This document shows positions 1 to 7,579 of a stretch of DNA of 40,348 nt, piece by piece. A program made the position numbers and the translations under genes. Positions within the stretch are counted from its first letter, which is position 1. Each line of letters begins with the position of its first letter. Origin of the DNA: Pseudobutyrivibrio sp. (GTDB lineage Bacteria > Bacillota > Clostridia > Lachnospirales > Lachnospiraceae); contig JAGBJE010000128.1 in assembly GCA_017934625.1 (NCBI GenBank), forward strand, positions 1 through 40,348, written 5' to 3'. The notes under the pieces were generated by a model. It did no database searches. It was not told where the DNA came from and saw only the letters and a list, made by a program, of their open reading frames with translations.

Positions 1-12
1 ACCAGGTTTCAT
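1..12 (-). CDS. Start of a divergent gene, cut by the left edge
   Basis: On the minus strand an ATG lies at 12-10, preceded by AAGGAGGC (24-17) at normal spacing. Only the first four codons (Met-Lys-Pro-Gly) are inside the window, so the product cannot be named. It diverges from azlC across about 90 bases. AzlCD pairs often lie beside a transcriptional regulator, but nothing here shows that this gene is one. Confidence 0.6.
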
Positions 13-103
13 TTTAGCCTCCTTGTGATTTCTTAATTATTATTTTACACAATTGAGTAGAAAAAAGTTTTAAAATTCAGTGAATAAATAAGGAATAATT
101 GAA

Positions 104-832
104 ATGTTAGATAATTTAGAAACGAAAAAGAAAGCAATTGTGCAGGGATTCAAAGACGGATTCCCTATTGGATTAGGTTATTTTGCAGTATCCTTTTCAC
201 TAGGTATTTTTGCTAAAGGTGTTGGATGTAACGTAATTCAGGGTATTATAAATTCTTTTCTTAATCATGCAAGTGCAGGTGAATATGCTGTATATTCTAT
301 GATTGGAGTAGGAGCATCTTATCTAGAGATGGCTATAATGACCCTTATTGTAAATGCCAGATATTTGTTAATGTCCACAGCTTTAAGTCAAAGGATCCAT
401 CCGGATACACCTTTTATACATAGGCTTGGGATAGGCTTTCATGTAACAGATGAGCTGTTTGCCATTTCTATTAATAGGCCGGGATATGTTAATCCATTTT
501 ACTGCTATGGAGCTTTTATCGTTGCTGTAATTGGTTGGTGCGCAGGAACAGCTACAGGAATTGTTGCTGGTGGAATTCTTCCTGGTAGATTGGTGAGCGC
601 ATTATCTGTAGCTTTATATGGAATGTTTTTGGCCTGCATAATGCCAGAGGCAAGAAGGCACAGGATAGTAGCTGTTCTCATCGTAATTAGCTTTGTATTA
701 AGCTATATTGCAAATGAAGCAGCTGTTTTTGCAAGTATATCAAGTGGGACTAAGACCATTATTCTTACTGTTTTGATTGCAGCTGTTGCAGCTATAGTAT
801 TTCCACATCCGGAGGTAGAAGATGATGATTAG
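104..832 (+). CDS. azlC: AzlC family branched-chain amino acid permease, large subunit
   Basis: This 242-residue integral membrane protein matches the AzlC family, which exports branched-chain amino acids and analogues together with a small AzlD partner. The N-terminal region around residues 18-35 (GFPIGLGYFAVSFSLG) is the family's characteristic opening, followed by several hydrophobic helices and the AzlC-like segment ending HVTDELFA near residue 118. ATG 104 has AAGGA at 90-94. The downstream azlD overlaps the last codons, so the two are translationally coupled. Length is normal. Substrate specificity cannot be read from sequence. Confidence 0.93.
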   Translation: MLDNLETKKKAIVQGFKDGFPIGLGYFAVSFSLGIFAKGVGCNVIQGIINSFLNHASAGEYAVYSMIGVGASYLEMAIMTLIVNARYLLMSTALSQRIHPDTPFIHRLGIGFHVTDELFAISINRPGYVNPFYCYGAFIVAVIGWCAGTATGIVAGGILPGRLVSALSVALYGMFLACIMPEARRHRIVAVLIVISFVLSYIANEAAVFASISSGTKTIILTVLIAAVAAIVFPHPEVEDDD

Positions 833-1127
833 TGCATATATTTACATATTAGTAGCAGCGATTGTAAGTACTATCATTCGAGTGCTTCCTGTTACGGTTT
901 TTAGAAAGCCTATTAAGAATAGATTTGTAAGATCATTTTTGTATTATGTTCCATATGTAACTCTTGCAGTTATGACCTTTCCTGCCATAATAAATGCTAC
1001 TCAAAGCAAGATTTCGGGAATCTTAGCCCTTGTGTGTGGCAGTGTGGCTGCATGGTTTAACATGAGCTTATTTAAGGTTGCGTGCATATGTTGCGGAGTA
1101 GTATTTGTTACAGAGCTATTCCTGTAG
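822..1127 (+). CDS. azlD: AzlD domain protein, small subunit of the AzlCD exporter
   Basis: This 101-residue, very hydrophobic protein with about three or four membrane segments is a typical AzlD in length and position. The RVLPVTVFRK region near residues 21-30 is a common AzlD feature. It overlaps azlC by 11 bases. GGAGG (811-815) inside azlC lies 6 bases before ATG 822; a second ATG at 825 is also possible. It should act with AzlC in the cytoplasmic membrane as a branched-chain amino acid exporter. No terminator is visible after it before the ddh promoter. Confidence 0.92.
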   Translation: MMISAYIYILVAAIVSTIIRVLPVTVFRKPIKNRFVRSFLYYVPYVTLAVMTFPAIINATQSKISGILALVCGSVAAWFNMSLFKVACICCGVVFVTELFL

Positions 1128-1164
1128 ATTGTTTTTAATTACAAATTTAGGTTAGAAATTTTAA

Positions 1165-1193
1165 TTGCATAAAATCAAATCTGTGGATATAAT
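1165..1193 (+). promoter_or_regulatory. Sigma-A type promoter for ddh
   Basis: TTGCAT (1165-1170) and TATAAT (1188-1193) are separated by 17 bases. Predicted transcription starts near 1200, just before the ddh ribosome-binding site. This argues against the upstream TTG at 1197 as a start codon. Confidence 0.7.
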
Positions 1194-1226
1194 ATTTTGG
1201 AAATGTTTTTTAACGGAGGAACTAAA

Positions 1227-2204
1227 GTGATTAAAGTAGGTATTTTAGGATATGGAAATTTAGGATGCGGCGTAGAAGCTGCTGTTACACTTAGTGACGA
1301 TATGGAGCTTGTAGCTATATATACAAGAAGAGACCCAAAGTCTGTTACAGTTAAGACTGATACATTAGTTAAATCTACAGCTGATTTAGATACTGGAAAA
1401 GAAGATATAGACGTACTTATTATCTGTGGAGGAAGTGCTACAGATTTGCCAGAGATGACTCCAAAGTATGCAAAGCTTTATAATGTTATTGATTCTTTTG
1501 ATACACATGCTAGAATCCCAGAGCATTTTGCAAATGTTGATAAGGCTTCTAAAGAAGCCGGCAAAATCGGTCTTATTTCCTGTGGTTGGGATCCAGGAAT
1601 GTTTTCACTTAATCGCCTTTACGCTACAGCTATTTTACCAAAGGGTGAGGCTTATACATTCTGGGGTAAGGGCGTAAGCCAGGGCCATTCAGATGCTATC
1701 AGACGTATTGATGGTGTAGTTGATGCAAGACAGTATACTGTTCCAGTACAGGCTGCACTTGATAGAGTTAGAGCTGGAGAAAATCCAGAGCTTTCAACTA
1801 GAGAAAAGCACACAAGAGAATGCTATGTTGTAGTAGAAGAGGGAGCAGATAAGGCTAGAATCGAAAAAGAAATCAAGGAAATGCCTAATTATTTTGCTGA
1901 TTACGATACAACAGTAAACTTTATTTCAGAAGAGGAGCTTAAGAAGAATCACTCAGGACTTCCACATGGCGGAAGCGTTATTTACACAGGTGAGACAGGC
2001 TTTGATGGAAATAAGCATGTTATTGAATACAGCCTTAATCTTGATTCTAATCCTGAGTTTACTGGAGCTGTTCTTACAGCTTATGCAAGAGCTATTGTAC
2101 GTTTGCACAGTGAGGGCGTTACAGGTGCTAAGACAGTATTTGATATTGCACCAGCATATCTTACTCCAGCATCAGGTGATGAGCTTAGAGCACACTTCCT
2201 CTAA
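1227..2204 (+). CDS. ddh: meso-Diaminopimelate D-dehydrogenase
   Basis: The enzyme makes meso-diaminopimelate from tetrahydrodipicolinate, ammonia and NADPH in one step, for lysine and peptidoglycan. The protein opens with a Rossmann dinucleotide fold (VGILGYGNLG, near residues 3-12). The SCGWDPGMFSLNR segment (about 118-130) and the HGGSVIYTG region are diagnostic of the family. GTG 1227 is chosen because GGAGGA (1215-1220) lies 6 bases upstream, the protein then begins MIKVGILG as in homologues, and the 325-residue length matches the roughly 326-residue family norm. The longer frame from TTG 1197 would start at or before the predicted transcript start. The gene has its own promoter and is probably monocistronic. 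Confidence 0.95.
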   Translation: MIKVGILGYGNLGCGVEAAVTLSDDMELVAIYTRRDPKSVTVKTDTLVKSTADLDTGKEDIDVLIICGGSATDLPEMTPKYAKLYNVIDSFDTHARIPEHFANVDKASKEAGKIGLISCGWDPGMFSLNRLYATAILPKGEAYTFWGKGVSQGHSDAIRRIDGVVDARQYTVPVQAALDRVRAGENPELSTREKHTRECYVVVEEGADKARIEKEIKEMPNYFADYDTTVNFISEEELKKNHSGLPHGGSVIYTGETGFDGNKHVIEYSLNLDSNPEFTGAVLTAYARAIVRLHSEGVTGAKTVFDIAPAYLTPASGDELRAHFL

Positions 2205-2239
2205 TTTATAAAAGCTTAAATAAATATTTATAAAATTAG

Positions 2240-2285
2240 TTGCTAATATAGGCTTTAAAGGTTTATAATCTTTAAAGTCTATATT
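2240..2285 (+). promoter_or_regulatory. Promoter embedded in a 16-bp inverted repeat
   Basis: TTGCTA (2240-2245) and TATAAT (2264-2269), 18 bases apart, form a promoter for the rhomboid-like gene. A 16-bp inverted repeat with one G-T pair (2245-2260 against 2270-2285) flanks a 9-base spacer whose last six bases are the -10 box. The repeat may be an operator, or a ddh terminator with a weak T-run, or both. Confidence 0.5.
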
Positions 2286-2316
2286 TATGTTTAAATCCGT
2301 TGTTTTGGAGGGAATT

Positions 2317-3174
2317 GTGTTAGATAAATTAGAAAGAAAAATTGGCAAATACGCTATTAAGAATTTAACTATATATTTGTTGATTGCATATGCTATTGGA
2401 TATTTGCTTATGTTTGGTCAGCAATTTACGGGAGTTCCTTATCTTAATTATATATGGTTTGAGCCATATTTGGTTTTAAAGGGGCAAATATGGCGACTTT
2501 TCACCTGGGTACTTATTCCACCTAAGGGAAATATTGTAGTTGCTGTAATTATGTTTATTTTATACTATCAGCTCGGCACAGCACTTGAACGTGCCTGGGG
2601 AGCTTTTCGCTTTAATGTTTACATTTTTGGTGGAATGCTCTTCACAATTATTGGTGCGTTTATTACATATTTTATTTGTGGGCCTTTAATCCCAGTTGGT
2701 GGATTTATCAGCACCTATTATATTAATTTGTCTATTTTCCTTGCTTTTGCAGTGTGTTTCCCTGATATGCAGGTTCTGCTTTACTTCATTATTCCAATTA
2801 AGATGAAGTGGATGGCTATTTTCTATCTTGTAGTTGTTGGTTACGATATAGTGAACTGGGTGTCTATGGGCTGGTGGTTTGCTGCAATACCTATCATTGC
2901 ATCGCTACTTAATTTCTTCATCTTCTTTATGATGACTAGAAATATGAGCAGATTTAATCCAAAGGATATTCATAGACGTGCTGAATTTAAGCGTGCAGCT
3001 ACACCACCACGTACTCAGTACAGAGATGGCTCACCTATTGCAAGACATAAGTGTGCAGTTTGCGGTAGAACAGAGCTTACCAATCCAGAGCTGGAGTTCA
3101 GATTTTGTAGCAAGTGTAATGGCAATTATGAATATTGCTCAGACCATTTGTTTACGCATACACATATACACTAG
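2317..3174 (+). CDS. Rhomboid-like membrane protein, probably inactive, with C-terminal zinc ribbon
   Basis: This 285-residue protein (from GTG 2317, with GGAGG at 2307-2311) has about six membrane helices in a rhomboid layout. It has the loop-1-like WRLFTW motif and YQLGTALERAWGAFRFN, resembling the rhomboid segment after TM2. The family's catalytic GxSG serine position is replaced by a GGFISTYYIN stretch, and the last helix has no catalytic histidine, so protease activity is unlikely. The cytosolic tail carries two CxxC pairs (CAVC, CSKC) plus further Cys and His residues ending HTHTHIH-like, probably one or two zinc sites. Rhomboid pseudoproteases often bind membrane clients, but the role here is unknown. 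ATG 2287 is rejected for lack of a ribosome-binding site. Confidence 0.75.
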   Translation: MLDKLERKIGKYAIKNLTIYLLIAYAIGYLLMFGQQFTGVPYLNYIWFEPYLVLKGQIWRLFTWVLIPPKGNIVVAVIMFILYYQLGTALERAWGAFRFNVYIFGGMLFTIIGAFITYFICGPLIPVGGFISTYYINLSIFLAFAVCFPDMQVLLYFIIPIKMKWMAIFYLVVVGYDIVNWVSMGWWFAAIPIIASLLNFFIFFMMTRNMSRFNPKDIHRRAEFKRAATPPRTQYRDGSPIARHKCAVCGRTELTNPELEFRFCSKCNGNYEYCSDHLFTHTHIH

Positions 3175-3188
3175 ATTTAAGATTTTAA

Positions 3189-3244
3189 GAGGGGACACCC
3201 TCATCAGTCAGCTATGCTGACAGCTTCTCCTGAAGGGAGAAGCC
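3189..3244. repeat. Triple-hairpin intergenic repeat (REP-like)
   Basis: Three consecutive perfect or near-perfect hairpins fill the gap before glnS: GAGGG/CCCTC (3189-3202), GTCAGC/GCTGAC (3207-3221) and GCTTCTCC/GGAGAAGC (3223-3243). The last stem recurs at 28770-28790. There is no T-run, so it is not a standard terminator. It resembles dispersed intergenic hairpin repeats common in gut Clostridia. Confidence 0.6.
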
Positions 3245-3272
3245 TATAGAAACACGAAGGGATTGTATAAAA

Positions 3273-4943
3273 ATGAGTGAAGAAGTAGTTAGCAAAAATT
3301 TTATTGAGCTTGAAATTGACAAGGATTTAAAGGAGGGCGTATACGATCATGTATGTACACGTTTCCCACCTGAGCCAAATGGTTATTTGCACATTGGTCA
3401 TGCTAAGTCAATTCTTTTAAATTATGGTCTTGCTAAGAAGTATAATGGCGAGTTCCACATGAGATTTGATGACACTAATCCTACAAAGGAAAAGGTGGAG
3501 TTCGTTGATTCTATTAAGGCTGATATTAAGTGGCTTGGTGCAGATTGGGGTGAACACCTTTATTTTGCATCTAATTATTTTGATAGAATGTATGAGGTTG
3601 CTGTTGATCTTATTAAGAAAGGCTTGGCTTACGTTTCAGACCTTTCAGCAGAGGAAATGAGAGAGTACCGCGGTGATTTTGAGCATCCAGGTAAGGAAGA
3701 TCCTAACAGAAACCGTTCAATAGAAGAAAATCTTCAGATGTTTGAAGATATGAAGGCTGGAAAGTATGAGGATGGAAGCCATACACTTCGAGCTAAGATT
3801 GATATGGCATCACCTAACATCAACATGCGTGATCCAATCCTTTACAGAGTTGCTCACATGACTCACCACAACACTGGTGATAAGTGGTGCATCTATCCTA
3901 TGTATGATTTCGCACATCCACTTGAGGATGCTTTCGAAAATATTACACATTCTATCTGTACACTTGAGTTTGAAGATCACAGACCTCTTTATGATTGGGT
4001 AGTTAAGTCAGCAGGCTTTGCTAATCCACCACGTCAGATTGAGTTCGCTAAGATGTATCTTACAAACGTAGTTACAGGTAAGAGATATATTAAGAAACTT
4101 GTTGAGGATGGAATTGTAGACGGATGGGATGACCCACGTCTTGTTTCTATAGCGGCCCTTCGCCGTCGTGGCTTTACACCATCTTCAATTCAGAAGTTTG
4201 TTGAGCTTTCAGGTGTATCAAAGGCTAATTCTTCATCAGATTATGCAATGCTTGAATACTGCATCAGAGAGGATTTAAAGACTTCAAGAAGCCGTGTTAT
4301 GGCTGTCCTTGACCCTGTTAAGCTTGTAATTGATAACTATGAAAGCGATGATGTTGAGTGGCTTGATGCTCCTAACAACCTTGAAAATCCAGAGCTTGGT
4401 AGCCGTCAGGTACCATTTGGTAAGGAGCTTTACATCGACAGAGAGGATTTCATGATTGAGCCACCTAAGAAGTACTTTAGATTATATCCAGGTAACGAAG
4501 TACGTCTTATGAATGCTTATTTTGTAACATGTACATCATATGAGACAGATGAAAATGGTAAGGTAACATGCATCCACTGTACATATGACCCAGCTACAAA
4601 GGGCGGAGATGCTCCAGATGGCCGTAAGGTTAAGGGCACAATTCACTGGGTAGCAGCTAAAACTGCTCTTAAGGCTGAAGTCCGTCTTTACGAAAATATT
4701 GTGGATGAGGAAAAAGGAGTGTATAATGAAGATGGTAGTTTAAATCTCAATCCAAATTCACTTACAGTTCTTAAGGATTGTCTTGTAGAGCCTTCTTTAA
4801 AGGGAGCTAAGGCTTATGATAGTTTCCAGTTTGTAAGACAGGGATTCTTCTGTGTAGATGCTAAGGATTCTAAAGAGGATGCTTTAGTATTTAATAGAAT
4901 TGTATCTCTTAAGAGCTCTTTCAAATTACCAACAAATAACTAA
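3273..4943 (+). CDS. glnS: Glutaminyl-tRNA synthetase
   Basis: This class Ib synthetase charges tRNA-Gln directly. It has 556 residues, the usual length. The HIGH motif lies in [15 protein letters not shown] near residues 32-46; the acceptor-binding and catalytic core follow ([10 protein letters not shown] near 64), then a C-terminal two-barrel anticodon-binding region. The KMSKS-like loop reads VTGKR rather than the VMSKR of E. coli GlnRS; the key lysine is kept. Most Firmicutes make Gln-tRNA with GatCAB, so a dedicated GlnRS fits the subset of Clostridia that acquired it (established knowledge). ATG 3273 has AAGGGA about 10 bases upstream. No T-box is visible upstream. Confidence 0.97.
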   Translation: MSEEVVSKNFIELEIDKDLKEGVYDHVCTRFPPEPNGYLHIGHAKSILLNYGLAKKYNGEFHMRFDDTNPTKEKVEFVDSIKADIKWLGADWGEHLYFASNYFDRMYEVAVDLIKKGLAYVSDLSAEEMREYRGDFEHPGKEDPNRNRSIEENLQMFEDMKAGKYEDGSHTLRAKIDMASPNINMRDPILYRVAHMTHHNTGDKWCIYPMYDFAHPLEDAFENITHSICTLEFEDHRPLYDWVVKSAGFANPPRQIEFAKMYLTNVVTGKRYIKKLVEDGIVDGWDDPRLVSIAALRRRGFTPSSIQKFVELSGVSKANSSSDYAMLEYCIREDLKTSRSRVMAVLDPVKLVIDNYESDDVEWLDAPNNLENPELGSRQVPFGKELYIDREDFMIEPPKKYFRLYPGNEVRLMNAYFVTCTSYETDENGKVTCIHCTYDPATKGGDAPDGRKVKGTIHWVAAKTALKAEVRLYENIVDEEKGVYNEDGSLNLNPNSLTVLKDCLVEPSLKGAKAYDSFQFVRQGFFCVDAKDSKEDALVFNRIVSLKSSFKLPTNN

Positions 4944-4981
4944 TAACTCATCAATAGTGATCTACAGAAAAGGATTGCAGC

Positions 4982-5830
4982 ATGAATTTATTATCGGGAA
5001 TGGAAAAATTTGGTTTCTCCATGGATGGAGAGCTAGACATTTTGGCTGATGATAAGCCAAAAAAGAAAGCAGAGGTTGCTAAGAAGGCCGCTCCTGTAGT
5101 CAAACAGGAAAAGGATTTTATTATTGATAAGAAGGTTCGTTGTCCTGTGTGTGATAAGGAATTTACTATTAAGGCGGTTCTTGCCACTAAGCTTAAGAGA
5201 TTAGAGCCTGATTTTGATTTACGCCCTAATTACGAGCATGTTGATAAGTGCAAATACGATTTTATCTCTTGCCCTAAGTGTGGTTATTCAGCTCTTGATA
5301 CCACATTTTCTAAGATTGATACAGCTCGTGTTAAGCTTATCCGTGCAGAATTTTGCCCAAGCTTTAAGCCTCAGCAGGAGGAGCTCGGGGAGACATATTC
5401 ATACGAATATTCAATTGAGAAGTTTAAGCTGGCACTTATTTGTACTATGAAAAAGCGTGCGAAGATGTCTGAAAAGGCTTATGTTTGCCTTAAGATAGCA
5501 TGGCTTCGTCGTGCTCAGCTAAAGGAGCTTGAGGGAAACAAGGATGCAGATCCAAAGGTAGTGGAGATGATTAAGAAGGAGTATGATGGCTTTTACGCTC
5601 AGGCCTACGAAGGCTTTATGAAGGCTATCTCTCAGGAAACACCACCTTATTGCGGAATGGCATCAGAGGCTGTTGAATTCATGCTGGCTAATATGTCTGT
5701 ATATTATAAAAAATATGATGCGGCAATGAAAATCATTGCAAGACTTATTCAGTCGGCTAGCACATCTAGAAAGCTCAAGGATAAATGTGTTGAGCTAAAG
5801 GAAAAGATTGTTGCAGAACAAGGAGAATAG
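4982..5830 (+). CDS. DUF2225 family zinc-binding protein
   Basis: This 282-residue cytosolic protein matches the DUF2225 family, whose function is unknown. A lysine- and alanine-rich linker (about residues 25-50) leads to a probable zinc site formed by CPVC (Cys54, Cys57) and CPKC (Cys97, Cys100), with Cys90 nearby. The remainder is helical, with TPR-like character, and includes the LALICTMKKRA and CLKIAWLRRAQ segments typical of the family. AAAGGA precedes ATG 4982 by about 7 bases. It follows glnS by 38 bases with no terminator between, so the two are probably co-transcribed, and a strong terminator ends the unit. Confidence 0.85.
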   Translation: MNLLSGMEKFGFSMDGELDILADDKPKKKAEVAKKAAPVVKQEKDFIIDKKVRCPVCDKEFTIKAVLATKLKRLEPDFDLRPNYEHVDKCKYDFISCPKCGYSALDTTFSKIDTARVKLIRAEFCPSFKPQQEELGETYSYEYSIEKFKLALICTMKKRAKMSEKAYVCLKIAWLRRAQLKELEGNKDADPKVVEMIKKEYDGFYAQAYEGFMKAISQETPPYCGMASEAVEFMLANMSVYYKKYDAAMKIIARLIQSASTSRKLKDKCVELKEKIVAEQGE

Positions 5831-5837
5831 ATTTTAC

Positions 5838-5880
5838 GAACTGCCAATAGGTGGAAATTCCTAGATGGCAGTTCTTTTTT
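5838..5880 (+). terminator. Rho-independent terminator after the DUF2225 gene
   Basis: GAACTGCCA pairs with TGGCAGTTC, immediately followed by six T residues (5875-5880). The prmA ribosome-binding site starts at the next base, so this hairpin also sits in the prmA leader. Confidence 0.85.
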
Positions 5881-5889
5881 GAGGTTAAT

Positions 5890-6846
5890 ATGAATTGGAT
5901 TAAATATTCTATAAATACAACTACAGAGGCTGAGGATTTTGTTAGTGCCATGCTTATGGAGGTAGGCATTGTCTCTATTGAAATAGAGAATAATGTGCCT
6001 GTGTCTGGTGAAAAGCAGGGTGGCGAATTTGAAGAGCTTCAGCCAGATTTACCTACAGATGATGGCACATCTAAGGTTTGCTTTTATCTTGGAGAGGATG
6101 AGGATCATGAAAGCATCTTATCTCAAGTAAAGGCTGAGCTTGCAGAGCTTAAAGAGACTATGGATATAGGTGAGGGTACAATAGATACATCTATCACTAA
6201 GCAGGAGGATTGGATTAACAATTGGAAGCAATTCTTTAAATCCTTCTATATAGATGATATTCTTATCAAGCCTACCTGGGAGAAGATTGCGCCAGCAGAT
6301 GAGGGCAAGATTTTCGTTGAAATAGATCCAGGCGTTAGCTTTGGTACAGGAAAGCATGAGACTACTCAGCTATGTATCAGACAGCTTAAAAAATATGCTA
6401 AGGCTGGTGACGAAATCCTTGATATTGGCTGTGGTAGTGGAATTCTTTCTATCATTGCGAATAAGCTGCTTGATGGTAAGTGCCATTTAGTGGGTACAGA
6501 TATTGATGAAGATTGTATTGTATCTACCTATGAGAATTTCGAAATCAACGGAATTCCAAAGGAAGCAGGTGATTTCTATGTGGGAAATCTTACCGAGGAT
6601 AAGGAGCTTCAGGACAAGGTGGGCTACGAAAAATACGATATAGTAGTTGCAAATATTCTTGCAGATATTATAATCGGTATGGCACCTGCTATTTATCCTA
6701 CACTTAAAGATGGTGCTTACTTTATTTCTTCGGGAATCATTGATTTCAAGGAAAATGAAGTAAAAGCAGCCTTAGAGGCAGTAGGACTTACTATTGTAGA
6801 AATTAATTATCAGGGAGAGTGGGTGAATATCACCGCTCGCAAGTAA
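5890..6846 (+). CDS. prmA: Ribosomal protein L11 methyltransferase
   Basis: PrmA methylates ribosomal protein L11 with S-adenosylmethionine. From ATG 5890 the protein has 318 residues. An N-terminal substrate-recognition domain is followed by the methyltransferase core, with PGVSFGTGKHETT before SAM motif I (DIGCGSGILS) and the NILADII catalytic-region motif. ATG 5890 has GAGGT at 5881-5885 and gives the family N-terminus MNWIKYSI. An upstream in-frame ATG at 5851 would be encoded by the terminator hairpin and is rejected. The gene leads a tight run with rsmE, a cysteine desulfurase and thiI. A promoter is not visible, because the terminator leaves no room for one. Confidence 0.95.
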   Translation: MNWIKYSINTTTEAEDFVSAMLMEVGIVSIEIENNVPVSGEKQGGEFEELQPDLPTDDGTSKVCFYLGEDEDHESILSQVKAELAELKETMDIGEGTIDTSITKQEDWINNWKQFFKSFYIDDILIKPTWEKIAPADEGKIFVEIDPGVSFGTGKHETTQLCIRQLKKYAKAGDEILDIGCGSGILSIIANKLLDGKCHLVGTDIDEDCIVSTYENFEINGIPKEAGDFYVGNLTEDKELQDKVGYEKYDIVVANILADIIIGMAPAIYPTLKDGAYFISSGIIDFKENEVKAALEAVGLTIVEINYQGEWVNITARK

Positions 6847-6850
6847 AGGT

Positions 6851-7579
6851 ATGCAACAGATATTTGTTAATGAGGGACCAGTTAATGGTAGCTTTGAAAT
6901 AACCGGTGATGATATGCACCACTTGGTTAGGGTGGTGCGCCTTAAACGAGGGGAGATTATCCGTGTTTCTGTTAGCACAGGGGAAAATTTCCTTTGTGAA
7001 GTTAGTGATATCACAGATAATTCTCTTGTTGCTTCAGTCACAGAGCAGGTTCCATCAACAGAGCTTTCCAATAAAATCTATCTATTCCAGGGTTTACCAA
7101 AAGGGGATAAGATGGAGACTATAATTGAAAAGTGTGTGGAGCTTGGCGTATACGAGATTATCCCGGTTGAGATGAAAAACTCCATAGTGAAGCTTGATGA
7201 CAAAAAGAAAAAATCAAAGCTTACAAGGTATCAGACTGTAGCAGCTACTGCAGCTAAGCAATCTAAACGCTCTATAATACCACGGGTTGCTGATTTTATG
7301 AGCTACAGGGATGCCTTTGAGTATGCCAAGTCTCTAGACATGCTACTTTTGCCTTACGAGAGCAAGAATGGCATGAAGGACACCTTTGATGTGCTTGATT
7401 CTATTAAGGAAGGTATGAGCATTGGCGTATTTATTGGTCCAGAGGGAGGCTTTGATTCTTCTGAAATAGAGCTTGTTAAGGATGATGTTCGCATTATTTC
7501 TCTTGGCAGAAGAATACTTCGAACTGAGACTGCGGCTATTTGTACACTTTCTATGTTGATGCTTAAAAGTGAGGTTTAA
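6851..7579 (+). CDS. rsmE: 16S rRNA (uracil-1498-N3)-methyltransferase
   Basis: RsmE is a SPOUT-fold enzyme that methylates U1498 of 16S rRNA. The 242-residue length is normal. An N-terminal PUA-like domain (MHHLVRVVRLKRGE, about residues 22-35) precedes the SPOUT domain with family motifs GLPKGDKMETIIEKCVELG, IGPEGGF and the C-terminal LGRRILRTETAA knot. It starts 4 bases after prmA with a modest AAAGGT site and abuts the next gene. prmA-rsmE adjacency is widely conserved in Firmicutes. Confidence 0.96.
   Translation: MQQIFVNEGPVNGSFEITGDDMHHLVRVVRLKRGEIIRVSVSTGENFLCEVSDITDNSLVASVTEQVPSTELSNKIYLFQGLPKGDKMETIIEKCVELGVYEIIPVEMKNSIVKLDDKKKKSKLTRYQTVAATAAKQSKRSIIPRVADFMSYRDAFEYAKSLDMLLLPYESKNGMKDTFDVLDSIKEGMSIGVFIGPEGGFDSSEIELVKDDVRIISLGRRILRTETAAICTLSMLMLKSEV

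Noticed and set aside
53..76. Possible azlC promoter TTGAGT with TAAAAT
   Set aside because: The 12-base spacing is too short for sigma-A; no convincing promoter is left in the gap.
1197..1226. Longer ddh reading frame starting at TTG 1197
   Set aside because: It begins at the predicted transcription start, has no ribosome-binding site, and adds ten residues absent from the family; GTG 1227 fits better.
3175..3272. T-box or other tRNA-sensing leader before glnS
   Set aside because: The region is too short and lacks a T-box consensus and terminator; it holds only the three repeat hairpins.
5851..5889. Upstream in-frame ATG for prmA
   Set aside because: The extra codons are encoded by the terminator hairpin, and GAGGT lies before ATG 5890.
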